DNA of 37,219 nucleotides from a virus: positions 1-37,219 of IMG/VR virus record IMGVR_UViG_3300042892_000103; one strand, 5' to 3'. Within the stretch, counting starts at the first letter, position 1, and each line of letters opens with the position of its first letter. Shown one piece after another: positions 25,027-32,848 of this stretch. The position numbers were made by a program, and so were the translations under genes. The notes under the pieces are model-generated. The model ran no database searches, had not been told where the DNA came from, and worked only from the letters and a program-made list of their open reading frames with translations.

Positions 25027-25939
25027 TATTTATACAGAGCAACAAATTCTTCGTGTTCTTAATGGTGCGGGTATTGACATAGAGGCAGAGTTTGGTAATG
25101 ACTTTATTATTTATTGTCCATATCACAATAACACAAGAACTCCTGCTGCAGAGGTTGCAAAAGATAGCGGCTTGTTCTTTTGTTTTGGATGTCAAACCAC
25201 AAAAAATCTTGAAGAATTTGTTATGTTTATAACTGGTAGAACTTATTTTGAGGCAGCACGATATATAAAAAGCAAACAAACAGAAACAAATATTGAGAGT
25301 GTAATTAATAAAACAATGTATGCTGCACCAGACTTTGTTCAATACGACGAAGTATTAATTAAACGATTAAATAATCAAGCACTTGAATCACCAAGAGCAA
25401 TTAGATATTATACTAGCAGATCTATAACAGAAGGTTCAGTTAAAAAATTTGTACTTGGCTATTCAGAAAAACAAGATATGGTAACTATTCCTGTTCATTC
25501 TCCAGATGGATTAACTCTTGGTTTTGTTGGTAGATCTGTAGAGGGTAAAGAGTTTAAGAATACTCCAGGACTTCCAAAAGGTAAGACACTATTTAATTTA
25601 CATAGAGTGAAAGCATCTAGCATTGTGTATGTAGTTGAATCATCTTTTGATGCTATAAGACTAGACCAAGTAGGATTCCCAGCAGTTGCAACGCTGGGCG
25701 CTAACGTATCTGCATCGCAGATTAAGTTATTAGAAAAGTACTTCAATAATGTTGTGCTTGTTGCAGATAATGACGAGGCTGGCGCAATAATGATAGATAA
25801 GTTAGTTGAAAAACTTGGCTCATTAGTCAGCGTAGTAAATATAGATAAAAAATATAAAGATATAGGCGATATGGATGATAATGCAATTAGAAGCCTTGAG
25901 TTTCAATTTGACAAATCTATATCTTCTATGTTAAACTAA
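25019..25939 (+). CDS. dnaG: DnaG-like primase (zinc finger plus TOPRIM)
   Basis: A 306-residue protein that would make RNA primers. I place the start at ATG 25019, overlapping the preceding gene by eight bases, instead of a TTG at 24977. The CHC2-type zinc finger has ligands C33, H36, C55 and C58 (CPYH and CFGC). The central part (RAIRYYTSRSITEGSVKKFV) is the usual linker region. The TOPRIM domain follows with VVESSFDAIRLDQ near residue 205 (catalytic Glu) and VLVADNDEAG near 247 (metal-binding Asp pair). It lacks the C-terminal helicase-binding domain of bacterial DnaG (which is near 580 residues), as in many phage primases. The last codons overlap a weak promoter for the ssDNA-binding protein. 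Confidence 0.88.
   Translation: MNNIYTEQQILRVLNGAGIDIEAEFGNDFIIYCPYHNNTRTPAAEVAKDSGLFFCFGCQTTKNLEEFVMFITGRTYFEAARYIKSKQTETNIESVINKTMYAAPDFVQYDEVLIKRLNNQALESPRAIRYYTSRSITEGSVKKFVLGYSEKQDMVTIPVHSPDGLTLGFVGRSVEGKEFKNTPGLPKGKTLFNLHRVKASSIVYVVESSFDAIRLDQVGFPAVATLGANVSASQIKLLEKYFNNVVLVADNDEAGAIMIDKLVEKLGSLVSVVNIDKKYKDIGDMDDNAIRSLEFQFDKSISSMLN
25929..25937 (+). promoter_or_regulatory. Possible extended -10 promoter TGTTAAACT
   Basis: TG at 25929-25930 is followed by TAAACT (25932-25937), two mismatches from the best -10, inside the last codons of the primase gene. It is in the right place to start a short leader before the strong ribosome binding site GAAGGAG (25951-25957) of the next gene. Weaker than the others in this window. 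Confidence 0.4.
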
Positions 25940-25964
25940 AATAACAAATCGAAGGAGAAAAAAT

Positions 25965-26621
25965 ATGAGCGTTATAAAGGGACTTAAAAATATAAATGCC
26001 CTGCTCGACAAACCAAAATATGATGAAAACTCACCAAAGGTAAGATGGTTAAAACTTGCCGATGGTCAATCAGCAAAGATGCGCTTTGTTGAAGAGTTAG
26101 ACGAAGACTCTGCGAACTACAATGCAGATCGTGGTCTTGCTCTAGTTGTTAAAGAACATACAAATCCAAAAGACTACAAACGTAAGGCTGTAGATACAAT
26201 GGAATCAGAAGGTCGTGACTGGGCAGAAGAAATGCACAGAAAAGATCCAAAGGCTGGCTGGAGAGCACGTCTTCGTTTTTATTGCAACGTTTTAGTCGAC
26301 GATGGCATTGAACCACCCTATGTGGCTATTTGGTCAATGGGTGTTAGCAAGCAATCAGCATTTAATACAATTCGTGAGTATGCCTTAGAAACTGGCAGTA
26401 TCTCAAACGTAGTCTGGAAAGTAAAGCGTAACGGTCAGGGTACTGAAACAAGTTACACAACTATTCCTAGTGCACCAGACACAGAACCATTTGACTGGTC
26501 AGCATACAAGCCTTATCCTCTTGAGTTAGCATTAAAGAAAATTCCTTATGCTGAACAAGAAGCATTTTACTTAGGCTTTGACGGTCCAACATCTTCATCT
26601 GCTACCAACGTAGATTGGTAA
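25965..26621 (+). CDS. Single-stranded DNA-binding protein, phage type
   Basis: A 218-residue protein. The segment VRWLKLADGQSAKMRFVEEL resembles the OB-fold entry of gp32/actinophage ssDNA-binding proteins, followed by a central region with aromatic and basic residues (GWRARLRFYCNVLVDDGIEP, YVAIWSMGVSKQSAF, VVWKVKRNGQGTE). It ends in a Ser-rich linker and a short acidic-hydrophobic tip NVDW, comparable to the protein-interaction tail of SSBs. Strong ribosome binding site, a possible private promoter and moderately raised G+C suggest high expression, as needed for coating single strands. It is placed between primase and polymerase. Confidence 0.72.
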   Translation: MSVIKGLKNINALLDKPKYDENSPKVRWLKLADGQSAKMRFVEELDEDSANYNADRGLALVVKEHTNPKDYKRKAVDTMESEGRDWAEEMHRKDPKAGWRARLRFYCNVLVDDGIEPPYVAIWSMGVSKQSAFNTIREYALETGSISNVVWKVKRNGQGTETSYTTIPSAPDTEPFDWSAYKPYPLELALKKIPYAEQEAFYLGFDGPTSSSATNVDW

Positions 26622-26622
26622 G

Positions 26623-29600
26623 ATGAACTACGTAGGCTTACATTTACATACACACTATTCGTTATTCGATGGTGTTGCTACTCCAGAAGAATACGTGAAC
26701 CGTGCAGTTGAGTTGGGGATGCCAGCAATTGCTATCACCGACCACGGTACTTTATCTGGGCATAGGGAACTGCACCGTATTGCAAAAGCAAATAATGTAA
26801 AGCCTATCCTTGGTTTAGAAGGATACATGTGTGCAGACATATCTGATAAAAGAGATAAGTCTGAAAGAGAAAGTCAACAAGATCTTGTCTATAATCACAT
26901 TATCCTTCTAGCCAAGAACCAAAAAGGTTTAGAAAATCTTAATAAGATTAGTGAAATTGCATGGACAGATGGATTTTTTAAGAAGCCAAGGTTTGACTTT
27001 GAAATATTGCAAAAATATAAAGAAGGTATTATTGTAACCTCTGCCTGCCCAAGCAGCGTTTTAGTTAAAGCGTTAGAAGAACAAGAATTTGCTCTTGCTA
27101 AAAAACATATAAAATGGTTTAAAGATAATTTTGGTAGCGATTATTACATTGAGGTAATGCCACATAACACTCCTGAAATAAATAAATATTTACTTGAACT
27201 TGCAGATGAGTTTAACATAAAGGCTGTTGTAACTCCAGATTGTCATCATTCAGATACATCTCAAAGAGAGATACAAGAATTTAAATTACTTTTAAATACA
27301 CATGCAAAAATTGACAAAGAGTCATCATACGAAAAGTCTAAAAAGAAAAAAGATATGATGGAAAGACTTGACTACCTTTACGGCGCTGACCGTAATATAA
27401 CATTTAATAAGTTCAATATTCACTTAATGTCTTATGAAGAAATTAAAGCAGACATGCAAAAACAGGGTATTGATAGAGAAGACATATACTCAAATACACT
27501 GCTATTAGCAGATACGGTAGAAGAATATAACATTCAAGATGGATTAAATCTTCTTCCAGTTCAATATAAAAATCCAGATCAAGAGTTGTCAAACCTAGCA
27601 CTTGCAGGACTTGAAAAATACAGGCTTACTAATAATTGGCTTGGCAATGATGTCTATGAGCAAAGGCTTGTAGAAGAATTAGAAATTATTCGTAATAAGA
27701 AGTTTGCACCTTATTTTTTGGTGGTTAGCAATATGATTAATTGGGCAAAGAAAGAAGGAATTCTTGTTGGTCCAGGTCGTGGATCATCTGCTGGCTCTCT
27801 AGTGTGTTACTTACTTGGTATTACAACAGTTGATCCAATAAAGCATGGTTTACTGTTTTTCCGTTTTATTAATCCAGATCGTAATGACTTTCCTGACATT
27901 GATACAGATATTCAAGATACACGTCGTGATGAAGTAAAAGATTATTTGGTTAGACAATATAGACACGTTGCTTCCATTGCAACCTTTTTAGAATTTAAAG
28001 ATAAAGGTGTTGTAAGAGATGTTGCAAGAGTATTAGATATTCCATTAACAGATGTCAACAAGGTTTTAAAATTAGTTGATACTTGGGATGAGTTTTGTAG
28101 ATCAAAAACCACAGAATGGTTTAGAGAGAAATATCCAGAGGTAGAAATTTATGGGGAACAATTACGAGGCCGTATTAGGGGCACTGGCATTCATGCTGCT
28201 GGCGTGGTTACTAGTAAGGATCCAATCTTTAGGTTTGCGCCATTGGAAACTCGCTCTTCTCCTGGATCCGATGATCGCATACCTGTGGTTGGTGTTGACA
28301 TGGAAGAGGCTGAAAAAATTGGTCTTATTAAAATTGATGCGCTTGGTTTAAAAACATTAAGTGTTATTCAAGATGCAATAGCAATGATAAAAGAAAATCA
28401 TTATAAGGAAATAGATTTATTGTCTTTAGATTTAACAGATTCAAAAGTATACGAAATGCTTTCAGACGGGTATACAAAGGGCGTATTCCAATGTGAAGCA
28501 ACACCATACACAAACCTTTTAGTTAAAATGGGTGTAAAAAACTTTAATGAACTTGCAGCATCAAATGCTCTTGTTCGTCCAGGAGCAATGAATACTATTG
28601 GCAAAGACTATGTTGCTCGTAAGCATGGTAAACAGGCTGTATCATATCTACATCAGATCTTAAAGCCTTACACGGAGGACACCTATGGTTGCATTCTTTA
28701 CCAAGAGCAGGTTATGCAAGCATGCGTACACCTTGGACAGATGTCCATGTCTGAAGCAGATAAAGTTAGAAAAATCATTGGAAAAAAGAAAGACGCCAAA
28801 GAGTTCGATACTTATAAAGAACGGTTTATTGCTGGTGCTTCTGCCTATATTGCTCCCAATCAGGCTCGTGATTTATGGCATGACTTTGAAGCGCATGCGG
28901 GATACTCGTTCAACAAATCTCATGCGGTTGCTTATTCTACGCTCTCGTATTGGACGGCGTGGCTAAAGTATTATTATCCACTTGAGTTTATGTTTGCCCT
29001 TCTCAAAAATGAGAAAGATAAAGATGGTCGTACAGAGTATTTAATTGAAGCAAAGCGCATGGGCATATCAATTAAACTTCCACACATTAATGACTCTGAC
29101 TTAGATTTTAAAATTGAGGGTAAAGGAATAAGGTTTGGACTAACTAGTATTAAATATATATCTAATAACATTGCAAACAAATACATGGCAGCAAGACCTT
29201 TTAAAACCTATAAAGAGTTAGAAGAGTTTACTTTTACAAAAGGTAATGGGGTAAATAGTCGTGCTTTAACAGCAATGCGTTTAGTGGGTGCAGCAACCTT
29301 TTCAGATAATCCTAGAAATGATACAGAAATTAAAGAAAACATTTATGAATATCTAAACCTTCCAGAGTTTAATATTTCAATTCCTTCACACTATTATGCA
29401 TTTATTCAAGAGGTTTGTGACTTTGAAGAAAAGGGTTCTTTTATTTTATTAGGAATGGCTAAAGCAATCAAACGAGGAAAAGGATGGTCAAGAGTTGAAA
29501 TTTTGGACAAAACTGGGTCTGTTGGCATATTTGATGATGAAGCAACAACTATTGAGACGGGTCGTACTTACTTGGTTCTTGCTAATGATAACAGGATTGT

Positions 29601-29910
29601 TTCTGCAGTTCCTGTTGATGAAATAAAAGGATCTCCAAACGCTCTTGTAAGATTTTTAAGTTACAAACAATTACCTTACACAGAAGAAGAAATGTTTGTT
29701 GTTTCTTTTAAACCAAGAACTACAAAGGCTGGTAAAAAAATGGCTTCACTTACTTTAGCAGACACTTCAAGAGACTTGCATTCTGTTACGGTATTTCCAA
29801 CAGCATTTCCAAAAGCATACATGCATATAGAAGAAGGCAAGGCATATAGGTTTAGTTTCGGTAAAACTAAAGATGGAACAGTTATAATGGAGGATGTAAA
29901 TGTCAGTTAG
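26623..29910 (+). CDS. dnaE: DNA polymerase III alpha-type polymerase (family C)
   Basis: A 1095-residue replicative polymerase. The N-terminal PHP domain starts with LHLHTHYSLFDG (residues 6-17) and continues with AIAITDHGTLSGHRELHRIA; later PHP residues (VTPDCHHSD near 207) appear retained, so the domain may still bind metal. The polymerase core has the catalytic PDIDTD at about 424-429 and the third Asp in LIKIDALGLKTL near 570. Helix-hairpin-helix and C-terminal OB-fold regions follow (VVSFKPRTTKAGKKMASLTL). Length is close to bacterial DnaE (about 1160). No sliding clamp, tau or separate epsilon gene is visible in the window, so host partners or clamp independence must be assumed. The gene begins one base after the SSB stop and overlaps the recombinase gene by 11 bases. 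Confidence 0.95.
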   Translation: MNYVGLHLHTHYSLFDGVATPEEYVNRAVELGMPAIAITDHGTLSGHRELHRIAKANNVKPILGLEGYMCADISDKRDKSERESQQDLVYNHIILLAKNQKGLENLNKISEIAWTDGFFKKPRFDFEILQKYKEGIIVTSACPSSVLVKALEEQEFALAKKHIKWFKDNFGSDYYIEVMPHNTPEINKYLLELADEFNIKAVVTPDCHHSDTSQREIQEFKLLLNTHAKIDKESSYEKSKKKKDMMERLDYLYGADRNITFNKFNIHLMSYEEIKADMQKQGIDREDIYSNTLLLADTVEEYNIQDGLNLLPVQYKNPDQELSNLALAGLEKYRLTNNWLGNDVYEQRLVEELEIIRNKKFAPYFLVVSNMINWAKKEGILVGPGRGSSAGSLVCYLLGITTVDPIKHGLLFFRFINPDRNDFPDIDTDIQDTRRDEVKDYLVRQYRHVASIATFLEFKDKGVVRDVARVLDIPLTDVNKVLKLVDTWDEFCRSKTTEWFREKYPEVEIYGEQLRGRIRGTGIHAAGVVTSKDPIFRFAPLETRSSPGSDDRIPVVGVDMEEAEKIGLIKIDALGLKTLSVIQDAIAMIKENHYKEIDLLSLDLTDSKVYEMLSDGYTKGVFQCEATPYTNLLVKMGVKNFNELAASNALVRPGAMNTIGKDYVARKHGKQAVSYLHQILKPYTEDTYGCILYQEQVMQACVHLGQMSMSEADKVRKIIGKKKDAKEFDTYKERFIAGASAYIAPNQARDLWHDFEAHAGYSFNKSHAVAYSTLSYWTAWLKYYYPLEFMFALLKNEKDKDGRTEYLIEAKRMGISIKLPHINDSDLDFKIEGKGIRFGLTSIKYISNNIANKYMAARPFKTYKELEEFTFTKGNGVNSRALTAMRLVGAATFSDNPRNDTEIKENIYEYLNLPEFNISIPSHYYAFIQEVCDFEEKGSFILLGMAKAIKRGKGWSRVEILDKTGSVGIFDDEATTIETGRTYLVLANDNRIVSAVPVDEIKGSPNALVRFLSYKQLPYTEEEMFVVSFKPRTTKAGKKMASLTLADTSRDLHSVTVFPTAFPKAYMHIEEGKAYRFSFGKTKDGTVIMEDVNVS

Positions 29911-30913
29911 TGTAGAGGACGTATTGTCACAGTTAGACCCAAGAATACGTAAGCGTTTAGGTACAGGAGAAGGTATTACATTTGAGTATCAACCAACTCC
30001 AAGTTTTGGATTAAATCGTGCACTGGGTGGAGGACTACCATATGGCAGACAAGTATTAATCTGGGGAAGCAAGTCTTCAGCAAAATCATCAATGTGTTTA
30101 CAAATGATTGCTTTGGCACAAAAAGAGGGCAAAGTTTGTGCATGGATTGATTCTGAGATGTCTTATTCTGAGGATTGGGCACGGCAGTTAGGAGTAGACC
30201 CCACTAAATTAATCTACTCACAAGCAAGAACTATTAGCGATATGGTAGATGTTGGCGTTGGTCTTATGAATGCTGGAGTTGATTTGATTGTAATTGACTC
30301 TATTACTTCTATGCTACCCGCAATTTATTTTGAAAAAGATACAGATGAAATGAAGGCTCTTGAAAACACCAAACAAATTGGTGCAGAGTCTAGAGACTTT
30401 AGCAATGCTTGGAAAATGTTAAACTACGCTAACAACAAGGTAAAACCTACTTTACTTGTTCTTATTTCTCAATCAAGAAATAACATTAGTGCTATGTATA
30501 CTAGCCAGCAACCATCTGGCGGACAGGCTACTAAGTTTTACTCTTCTTGTATTGTTAAGTTATTTTCTTCAGAGTCTGACAATCAGGCAATTAAAGGTAA
30601 GATAAAAATTGGAGATAAATTAATTGAAGAAAAGATAGGAAGAAAGATTCGTTGGGAACTACAATTTTCTAAAACATCTCCAGGATTTCAATCAGGAGAA
30701 TACGATTTTTATTTCCGTGGAGATAACATTGGCATTGATGCTATTGGAGATCTTGTTGACACAGCAGAGTCTGTTGGTTTATTAAATAGAACTGGTGCTT
30801 GGTATCAACTAGATGATGGAACTAAGGTTCAAGGAAGAGATGGAATAGTTAATAGAATAAAAGAAGATCTAGATTTACAGCAACAATTAAAAGATAAGTT
30901 GAGCAATGTCTAA
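29900..30913 (+). CDS. recA: RecA/UvsX-like recombinase
   Basis: A 337-residue strand-exchange ATPase. The start at 29900 is supported by GGAGG at 29889-29893. The core contains LPYGRQVLIWGSKSSAKSSM with Walker A GSKSSAKS at 56-63, the RecA-like VCAWIDSEMSYSEDWARQLG, Walker B VDLIVIDSITSMLPA, and the L2-region segment LISQSRNNISAMYTSQQPSG. The Walker A is atypical because the Gly before the Lys is Ala61. The C-terminal part is shorter than in bacterial RecA. It lies between polymerase and nucleases, as expected for recombination-linked replication and repair. Overlaps the polymerase gene at its start and the next small gene at its end. Confidence 0.88.
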   Translation: MSVSVEDVLSQLDPRIRKRLGTGEGITFEYQPTPSFGLNRALGGGLPYGRQVLIWGSKSSAKSSMCLQMIALAQKEGKVCAWIDSEMSYSEDWARQLGVDPTKLIYSQARTISDMVDVGVGLMNAGVDLIVIDSITSMLPAIYFEKDTDEMKALENTKQIGAESRDFSNAWKMLNYANNKVKPTLLVLISQSRNNISAMYTSQQPSGGQATKFYSSCIVKLFSSESDNQAIKGKIKIGDKLIEEKIGRKIRWELQFSKTSPGFQSGEYDFYFRGDNIGIDAIGDLVDTAESVGLLNRTGAWYQLDDGTKVQGRDGIVNRIKEDLDLQQQLKDKLSNV

Positions 30914-31088
30914 AGAGTTTACTGTTTATCCAGGAAAGTTTCCATGCAAAACTTGTCAAGAAGAAGTCTTGTCTTTAAGATATTGGAAAGAAACTGGAGA
31001 TGCAACTTGGATGTGTTCTAAAAAACATATATCAAAAGTTGGACTAATACCACCCAAAAGAAAGAAAAGGGATTTTATAAATGAGTGA
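30906..31088 (+). CDS. Small zinc-finger-like protein
   Basis: A 60-residue basic protein with C14-x2-C17 and C37-x3-H41 (PCKTC and MCSKKH), likely a small zinc finger. The C terminus is strongly basic (PPKRKKRD). It overlaps the RecA-like gene by eight bases and the nuclease-like gene by eight bases, so it belongs to the recombination cluster. A nucleic-acid-binding accessory role is inferred; no specific function is known to me. Confidence 0.6.
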   Translation: MSKEFTVYPGKFPCKTCQEEVLSLRYWKETGDATWMCSKKHISKVGLIPPKRKKRDFINE

Positions 31089-31371
31089 AAGAAGTGAGTC
31101 TAAAAGAATTGGTGCTAAACAACACAAGAATTCAGGTCGCAATAATAAAAAAGGAGATGCAACATGGAGAAACTTTATTGTTGATTTTAAAGAGGTTAGC
31201 AAATCTTTTACTTTAAACAAGGATGTGTGGGCTAAGGCTGTTACTGATTCTATTAAATCAGGAACTGATAAATCTCCTGCAATAATTGTTATTTTAGGTG
31301 AGGGTAACACAAAGGTAAGACTTGCTATAATTGAAATGGATCTTTTAGAACAACTAACAGAGGGGGAATAG
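31081..31371 (+). CDS. PD-(D/E)XK nuclease-like protein, possible resolvase
   Basis: A 96-residue protein. The arrangement NSGR...KKGDATWRNFIVDFKE followed by SKSFTL matches small PD-(D/E)XK nucleases, in which Asp26 (in KGD) and Asp35-x-Lys37 (in VDFK) would bind the metal ion, with an upstream Glu at 3 or 6 as a further ligand. Similar small phage proteins are related to Holliday junction resolvases. The rest (LNKDVWAKAVTDSIKSG; VRLAIIEMDLL) completes a small alpha/beta fold. Its place between RecA and Cas4-like exonuclease supports a role in processing branched DNA. The 3' part of the gene contains a perfect extended -10 promoter for the next gene. Confidence 0.55.
   Translation: MSERSESKRIGAKQHKNSGRNNKKGDATWRNFIVDFKEVSKSFTLNKDVWAKAVTDSIKSGTDKSPAIIVILGEGNTKVRLAIIEMDLLEQLTEGE
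31323..31331 (+). promoter_or_regulatory. Internal extended -10 promoter TGCTATAAT
   Basis: A perfect extended -10, identical in its nine bases to the one before the short chaperone gene, lies inside the coding sequence of the nuclease-like gene. Predicted start near 31338 gives a leader of about 35 bases before the GTG at 31373, with AGAGGGGGA as ribosome binding site. It may give the downstream gene separate expression. Confidence 0.45.
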
Positions 31372-31372
31372 A

Positions 31373-31690
31373 GTGACACAACAGGTTCAGCCAACAGGAA
31401 CGACAATAGATATGGTCAATGGTTTAACTGAAATTGCTGACTACATGAAGGATGAAGAACTAACAATGGCTTTAACAATGATTGCTAAGTTAATCATTAA
31501 GCCAGATGTTCCGCTTAATGTTGCTACCGTAGAAATCGTAAGACTTCAGGCAATAGCAGCAAAAATGTCATTTAGAGCAACTTGGATGGCTAACGTAGAC
31601 AAAAGTGACAGGGCAAAAAAGAACATATATTTCACGGCAGCAGAATCAATTAACAACTTAGTCTCAGCACTCAAATACATAATACGCTAA
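31373..31690 (+). CDS. Small helical protein of unknown function
   Basis: A 105-residue protein starting at GTG, supported by AGAGGGGGA just upstream. It appears almost fully helical (TEIADYMKDEELTMALTMIA; VATVEIVRLQAIAAKMSFRA) and ends in a helix rich in Asn/Ile/Lys. It lies between nuclease-like and Cas4-like genes, in the recombination cluster. Similar small helical proteins occur near the exonuclease gene in actinophages by my recollection, but I know no function. An accessory subunit of one of the neighbouring nucleases is possible. Confidence 0.6.
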   Translation: MTQQVQPTGTTIDMVNGLTEIADYMKDEELTMALTMIAKLIIKPDVPLNVATVEIVRLQAIAAKMSFRATWMANVDKSDRAKKNIYFTAAESINNLVSALKYIIR

Positions 31691-31692
31691 CC

Positions 31693-31701
31693 TGCTATAC
31701 T
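31693..31701 (+). promoter_or_regulatory. Extended -10 promoter TGCTATACT
   Basis: TGC followed by TATACT (31696-31701), one mismatch from the best -10, lies directly after the preceding stop codon. The next start codon is 21 bases downstream with AAAGG (31712-31716) as ribosome binding site. Confidence 0.5.
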
Positions 31702-31722
31702 TATATAAAACAAAGGATGAAA

Positions 31723-32571
31723 ATGACTAAAAACTTATTAAAACAGATTATGATTAAGCAAGATGAACCAATACATAACGGAGATGTTGACTATACTGAA
31801 GGTTTGGTAGATGCTATCCAAAAAGGATACATTGCTGACATTAAGCCAAAATTTACTAAAAAATATTCTTTCTCACCATCAGGATTGGCTTGGGGGTCTG
31901 GAGAGTGTGCTCGTTTCTGGTACCTTGCATTTGATGGTCAAGTATTTTATGATGATGCAAGTCCTTACGGTGTAGCAAATAGAAATAGCGGTACTTTAAG
32001 TCATGACAGAATTCAAGATGCAATGATTAGTGCAGATATTCTTGATAAGAGTATGGAGTTTGAAACAACAGAGCGAAAGTATGGCAAACAAAAACATCCT
32101 GCATTAGAATTTACAGTTAAAGTAGATGATCCACCAATATTTGGTTATGGCGATGCAATGCTTGATTTTAATGGACAGTCTATTGTTGCTGAAATTAAAA
32201 CAATGCCAAATGATGGATTTGAGTATAAGAAAGCAAGCAGGAAGCCTAAAGGTGGGCACCTAATGCAATTGTTAATGTATATGAAAATATTAAATAAAGA
32301 TAAAGGCGTTTTAATTTATGAAAATAAAAACAATCACGAGTTATTAACACTTCCAGTACAGGTTAATGACGAGTATCGTAAGTGGATTGATTACGCATTT
32401 AACTGGATGAGGCAGGTCCGTAAGGCTTGGACAGACAGAGAAATTCCAGTTAAAACATATAGGTCTAACTCTAAAATCTGCAAGGGTTGTCCTATTCAAA
32501 AAGCCTGTGCAGAGGCAGAAACAGGGGTTCTTAAAATTAAACCTCTTGAGGGGCTTAGTGAAACTTTGTGA
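31723..32571 (+). CDS. Cas4-like RecB-family exonuclease with Fe-S cluster
   Basis: A 282-residue nuclease. I prefer ATG 31723 because AAAGG at 31712-31716 gives six-base spacing; an in-frame ATG at 31717 touches that site. All core residues of the Cas4/AddB-type RecB nuclease are seen: His94 (LSHDR), Asp144 (GYGDAML), Glu157-x-Lys159 (VAEIKT) and Gln182...Tyr186 (QLLMY). Cys62 with Cys253, Cys256 and Cys262 (ICKGCPIQKAC) are placed as the four ligands of a 4Fe-4S cluster. Phage members of this family act in end resection for recombination. No CRISPR array or other cas gene is present, so a role in spacer acquisition is not suggested here. It overlaps the next gene by 14 bases. Confidence 0.85.
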   Translation: MTKNLLKQIMIKQDEPIHNGDVDYTEGLVDAIQKGYIADIKPKFTKKYSFSPSGLAWGSGECARFWYLAFDGQVFYDDASPYGVANRNSGTLSHDRIQDAMISADILDKSMEFETTERKYGKQKHPALEFTVKVDDPPIFGYGDAMLDFNGQSIVAEIKTMPNDGFEYKKASRKPKGGHLMQLLMYMKILNKDKGVLIYENKNNHELLTLPVQVNDEYRKWIDYAFNWMRQVRKAWTDREIPVKTYRSNSKICKGCPIQKACAEAETGVLKIKPLEGLSETL

Positions 32572-32848
32572 AAAGTGTAACAAAGGCTTTACACCTAAAG
32601 TAACTTATCAAATTTATTGCGGCACTGAGTGTCGATCATCTGCAACAAAAGATAAAATAGTAGAAAGATATCAATTAACTCGTAGGCAAAAAAGAATTGG
32701 AAAAGTCAGAAAATGTTTTGGTGGTTGTGGACAACAACTATCTATATATAACGATTCTGGCTTTTGTTCTAATTGCAACGTAAGTAAAAAAGAAGTAAAC
32801 AAAATGTTAAAAGAGATAAAGGGGTTTTTTGATTATGAACAAGACTAA
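32558..32848 (+). CDS. Small double zinc-finger protein
   Basis: A 96-residue protein. I place the start at GTG 32558, preceded by GAGGGG, giving MKLCEKCNKGF. Two Cys clusters are visible: CEKC with CGTEC (residues 4-24 region) and CFGGCG with CSNC (about 55-77), each fit for one zinc ion, separated by a basic helix (KIVERYQLTRRQKRIGKVRK). This looks like a DNA- or RNA-binding accessory protein. It overlaps the Cas4-like gene (14 bases) and the RuvC-like gene (14 bases), tying it to junction processing. No specific function is known to me. Confidence 0.65.
   Translation: MKLCEKCNKGFTPKVTYQIYCGTECRSSATKDKIVERYQLTRRQKRIGKVRKCFGGCGQQLSIYNDSGFCSNCNVSKKEVNKMLKEIKGFFDYEQD

Noticed and set aside
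29883-29888. TATAAT just before the RecA-like gene as a promoter
   Set aside because: It lacks the TGn extension (AGT instead), lies within the polymerase frame, and would remove the GGAGG site from the transcript. Coupled translation from the polymerase mRNA explains the gene better.
31723-32571. Cas4-like protein as sign of a phage CRISPR system
   Set aside because: No repeat array or other cas gene is visible. RecA, resolvases and polymerase next to it fit a recombination exonuclease.
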